From positions 222,328 through 286,327 of the forward strand of contig NMRA01000550.1 in the NCBI GenBank assembly GCA_002633005.1: 64,000 nt of DNA, given 5' to 3'. Positions 43,401-46,400 of the stretch are shown piece by piece. This stretch comes from Phoronis australis (taxonomy: Eukaryota; Phoronida; Phoronidae). The number at the start of each line of letters is the position of its first letter. Position 1 is the first letter of the stretch. The translations under genes were made by a program, and so were the position numbers. The notes beneath the pieces are model-generated. The model saw nothing but the letters and a program-made list of their open reading frames with translations, had not been told where the DNA came from and did not search any database.

Positions 43401-46400
43401 ATCGGAATCATATTTTGAACACAATTCCTTACACAGCTGTTGGCAACAATTTCAACAGATCTGTTAAAGCAATGTATTGGGCACAGCACCAGTACATTCA
43501 ATGTATTTATGGGGCCATTTGAAAGTTCAAGAGTTCTCTGATTAATGACTTAGACCTTTGGTGCTGACCTGCTACTGCACAGTGCCAATGAGCCAGAGGA
43601 TTGAAAGACATCATGCAGGCTTACCTCCTAAAGAATTATTGACCTCAATTAAGGTTACGCAAATCTGTCCCATTTCCTTTGCTAAGCTGGGACGATCACA
43701 AGAATACCTGAAGACTACTTCAGTTTAAAATTTAAAGCTTTCGGTTTTGCTTTTTCATATGTGCCTGGTAAACTAGCAAAACCAAAACTGTCATATATGG
43801 CATCTAAAAATCATTAATACATTGTAAGTTGACGAACATCACCACCCCCCCAATTCTTTGACACCCCACCCCAGCAGTGCTGTTCTCTAAACGCCTGGTC
43901 CACTTCAACCATCCCACACTTGAAAGAACCCTTTTGTTTTCCAATAAATAACCATCTATGCTAATCCCCCCCCACACATGCCTGTCCACCATGACAGCCC
44001 AGTTGGTAAACGCTTGAGTAAACACCACATATTGTGTTTACAAAAACCAAGACTTAGAATGATTTTTAACAAGCTCCTGCATACTGATGAGCTGTCAAAA
44101 GACGGACTTGGTGGTTTGACCCTCTTGTCTCAAAAGGGCTCATAAAATGGATTAACTGTGTAGTTGCTTCAGCTCACAGCATCCTCTTGCGATGCCACTG
44201 CAATATTTCACACCATTTGCTGTTCAGCTTTTCTGCATTTCCCACAGACTAACATATCAAGATTTCTAAGCGAGATGATAATGTATTTGTGAACCAAATT
44301 CACGGTATGGTAAAAAGTCCTCAGTTTGGGACACAATATGGCCGACAGGTGGACTTTCATTTTGTAACATTTCTCAATAAAAAAATTTTCCCGAAATTTA
44401 CTTTGCTTGTAGTATGGTTTGCAACAATGTGGTGAGCCTATGAAAAATAGAAATAATTAGAAATTATTTTTGTCCCAAAATGAAAAATTTTTACAGCTGA
44501 TGCTTTGTACCTTCTGACTGTGACCCGGATTGTGGTAAAATTATTCTATTTGGGTTTAAAAAATGTTTTCAGAAGAACCCACGCAAGTGACTATGCAAAC
44601 TAAGCTAAGCTGAAGCAGACTAAGGGCACGCAACAGTACAAGGCCAGTACAAGATGACTATAGTCATGGTGGCCTGGCAGAGCCTGTGTGTTGCTAGGAT
44701 GGTAAAAGATATTCACAATTCCTGTTTTCTATCACAAGACTGGATCCTTTTGGGAATCAGTGTTTCTATTGCACACCGACCTACTGGGAGTACATACAGT
44801 TCGAAAGACAAAGGACATGTGGCATTTACTTAACCCCTCAAGAAGCCAGAGTACAAAATCTCTAATTTGGAATTATAACCAGACATCTGGCTTTGAATTG
44901 CCAGAGGAAGGAAGTTCTCACTGTAAGCACCTATACTTGAGACTGGGGCAACACTCAGGGGTTTGTGTCCTGTTGTAATGGGAAGGAAGTGTAAGAACAA
45001 TGCAGCCTGGTTCTCTGGTAAATGAGTCATGCAGCAAGAGATCGGGGAGACCAGCAAGACTAGGATACCGGTTCAAGTTGGATCAAGTGTGTTCGCACAA
45101 ACAGTCCGAGTCAGTCAACAGTCATAGATTCTGGTTCAACACTTGTAGTTAATAAGAGTAGACTTGAAGCATAAAATTTGAAGGTAATAAAGCAGACTTA
45201 TGTTGCCTGAAGGTCAGAAAATGAAAGCAACAAACACTGTTTTATAATAGTATTTCAAGGTGCATTCTGGGAACACCAATAAAAACGACAATTTTTGGGC
45301 CATTCGCTACTGAAGTCCTGCAAAACCAAGACAATAGGGAGCCACATAGTGAGAATATGATTCCCAGATCATGTGTCGCACACCTTTGATAATGTGACTA
45401 GCCAGGACCCATCCTTGAATGACAATTATCTCAGCCATCATTTTCAAGTGGGCGCAATAGTAAAAAGGTCAGATGTTCCTAACCACTTGACATGCCATAC
45501 TCTATGATAGTGGCAGCACATGGGCTCAACACTAGCCATGGCTGAACAAGATGAGAGAGAGGCTGAGACAATATGAATGAATGTTCTACAGTTGGGTGGT
45601 CTGACATTCAGCAGCTATTCCACATGCACTGATGGGAACCTTGAAAGTTGGCAAACACTGATAGAAGGGGGATGCAAATAATTAATATGGTCCACTTGTC
45701 AATCAACCCTGTGTACACAGCTCAAGGAACAAGATCTTGAAAAACAGTACAAACAACATAAGATGAAGTCGCAACTAGACAGAACATGCTCAGAAAATTG
45801 AGAACTTTTGTACCAATAGACACCAGAGACATGTGACTTGTGTCAGGCTTCAACTGTTCAACAATAGCAGAGACCTCCTGCTGTTTAATTAATTAGTCAA
45901 CACAAGACCTGGGAGAATGAAAAGAATGTGCAGTTCAGTGCATGTCGTTAACCTGCTGGAGTCACCCGACCAAATATCAAAGACACACGTCCATCGAAGC
46001 AGACACAGGACATGACAGGGACATAACTCCCAGGGAATGAAAAGGTCCAATAGGTCTGCCAGGGGAGGCAATTGTTTTTTGCCACAAAACACAAAATGAT
46101 CAAAAGCAAGGTTTTGATAAAATCAGGCGTGGAACCAGAAAGAGGCTGCAAGGAGCCCCCACACATAGTAGACTATCAAGCAACCCCAAGTTTATACCAG
46201 TTGCTGGAGCCCCATGTCGGTTGAAACTCAGCATATACCGTAATCGTTCGGGTTAACGCCCTGGGCGGTTAAATTGGCGAATCCAAAAAATCGGGGAGGG
46301 CGGTTAACCGAGCAGTGGGCGGTTAAATCGAAAATCCACCTAAAGTCGGGGATGGGCGGTTAACTGAGCATGGGCGTTAACCCGAACGATTGCGGTACAA

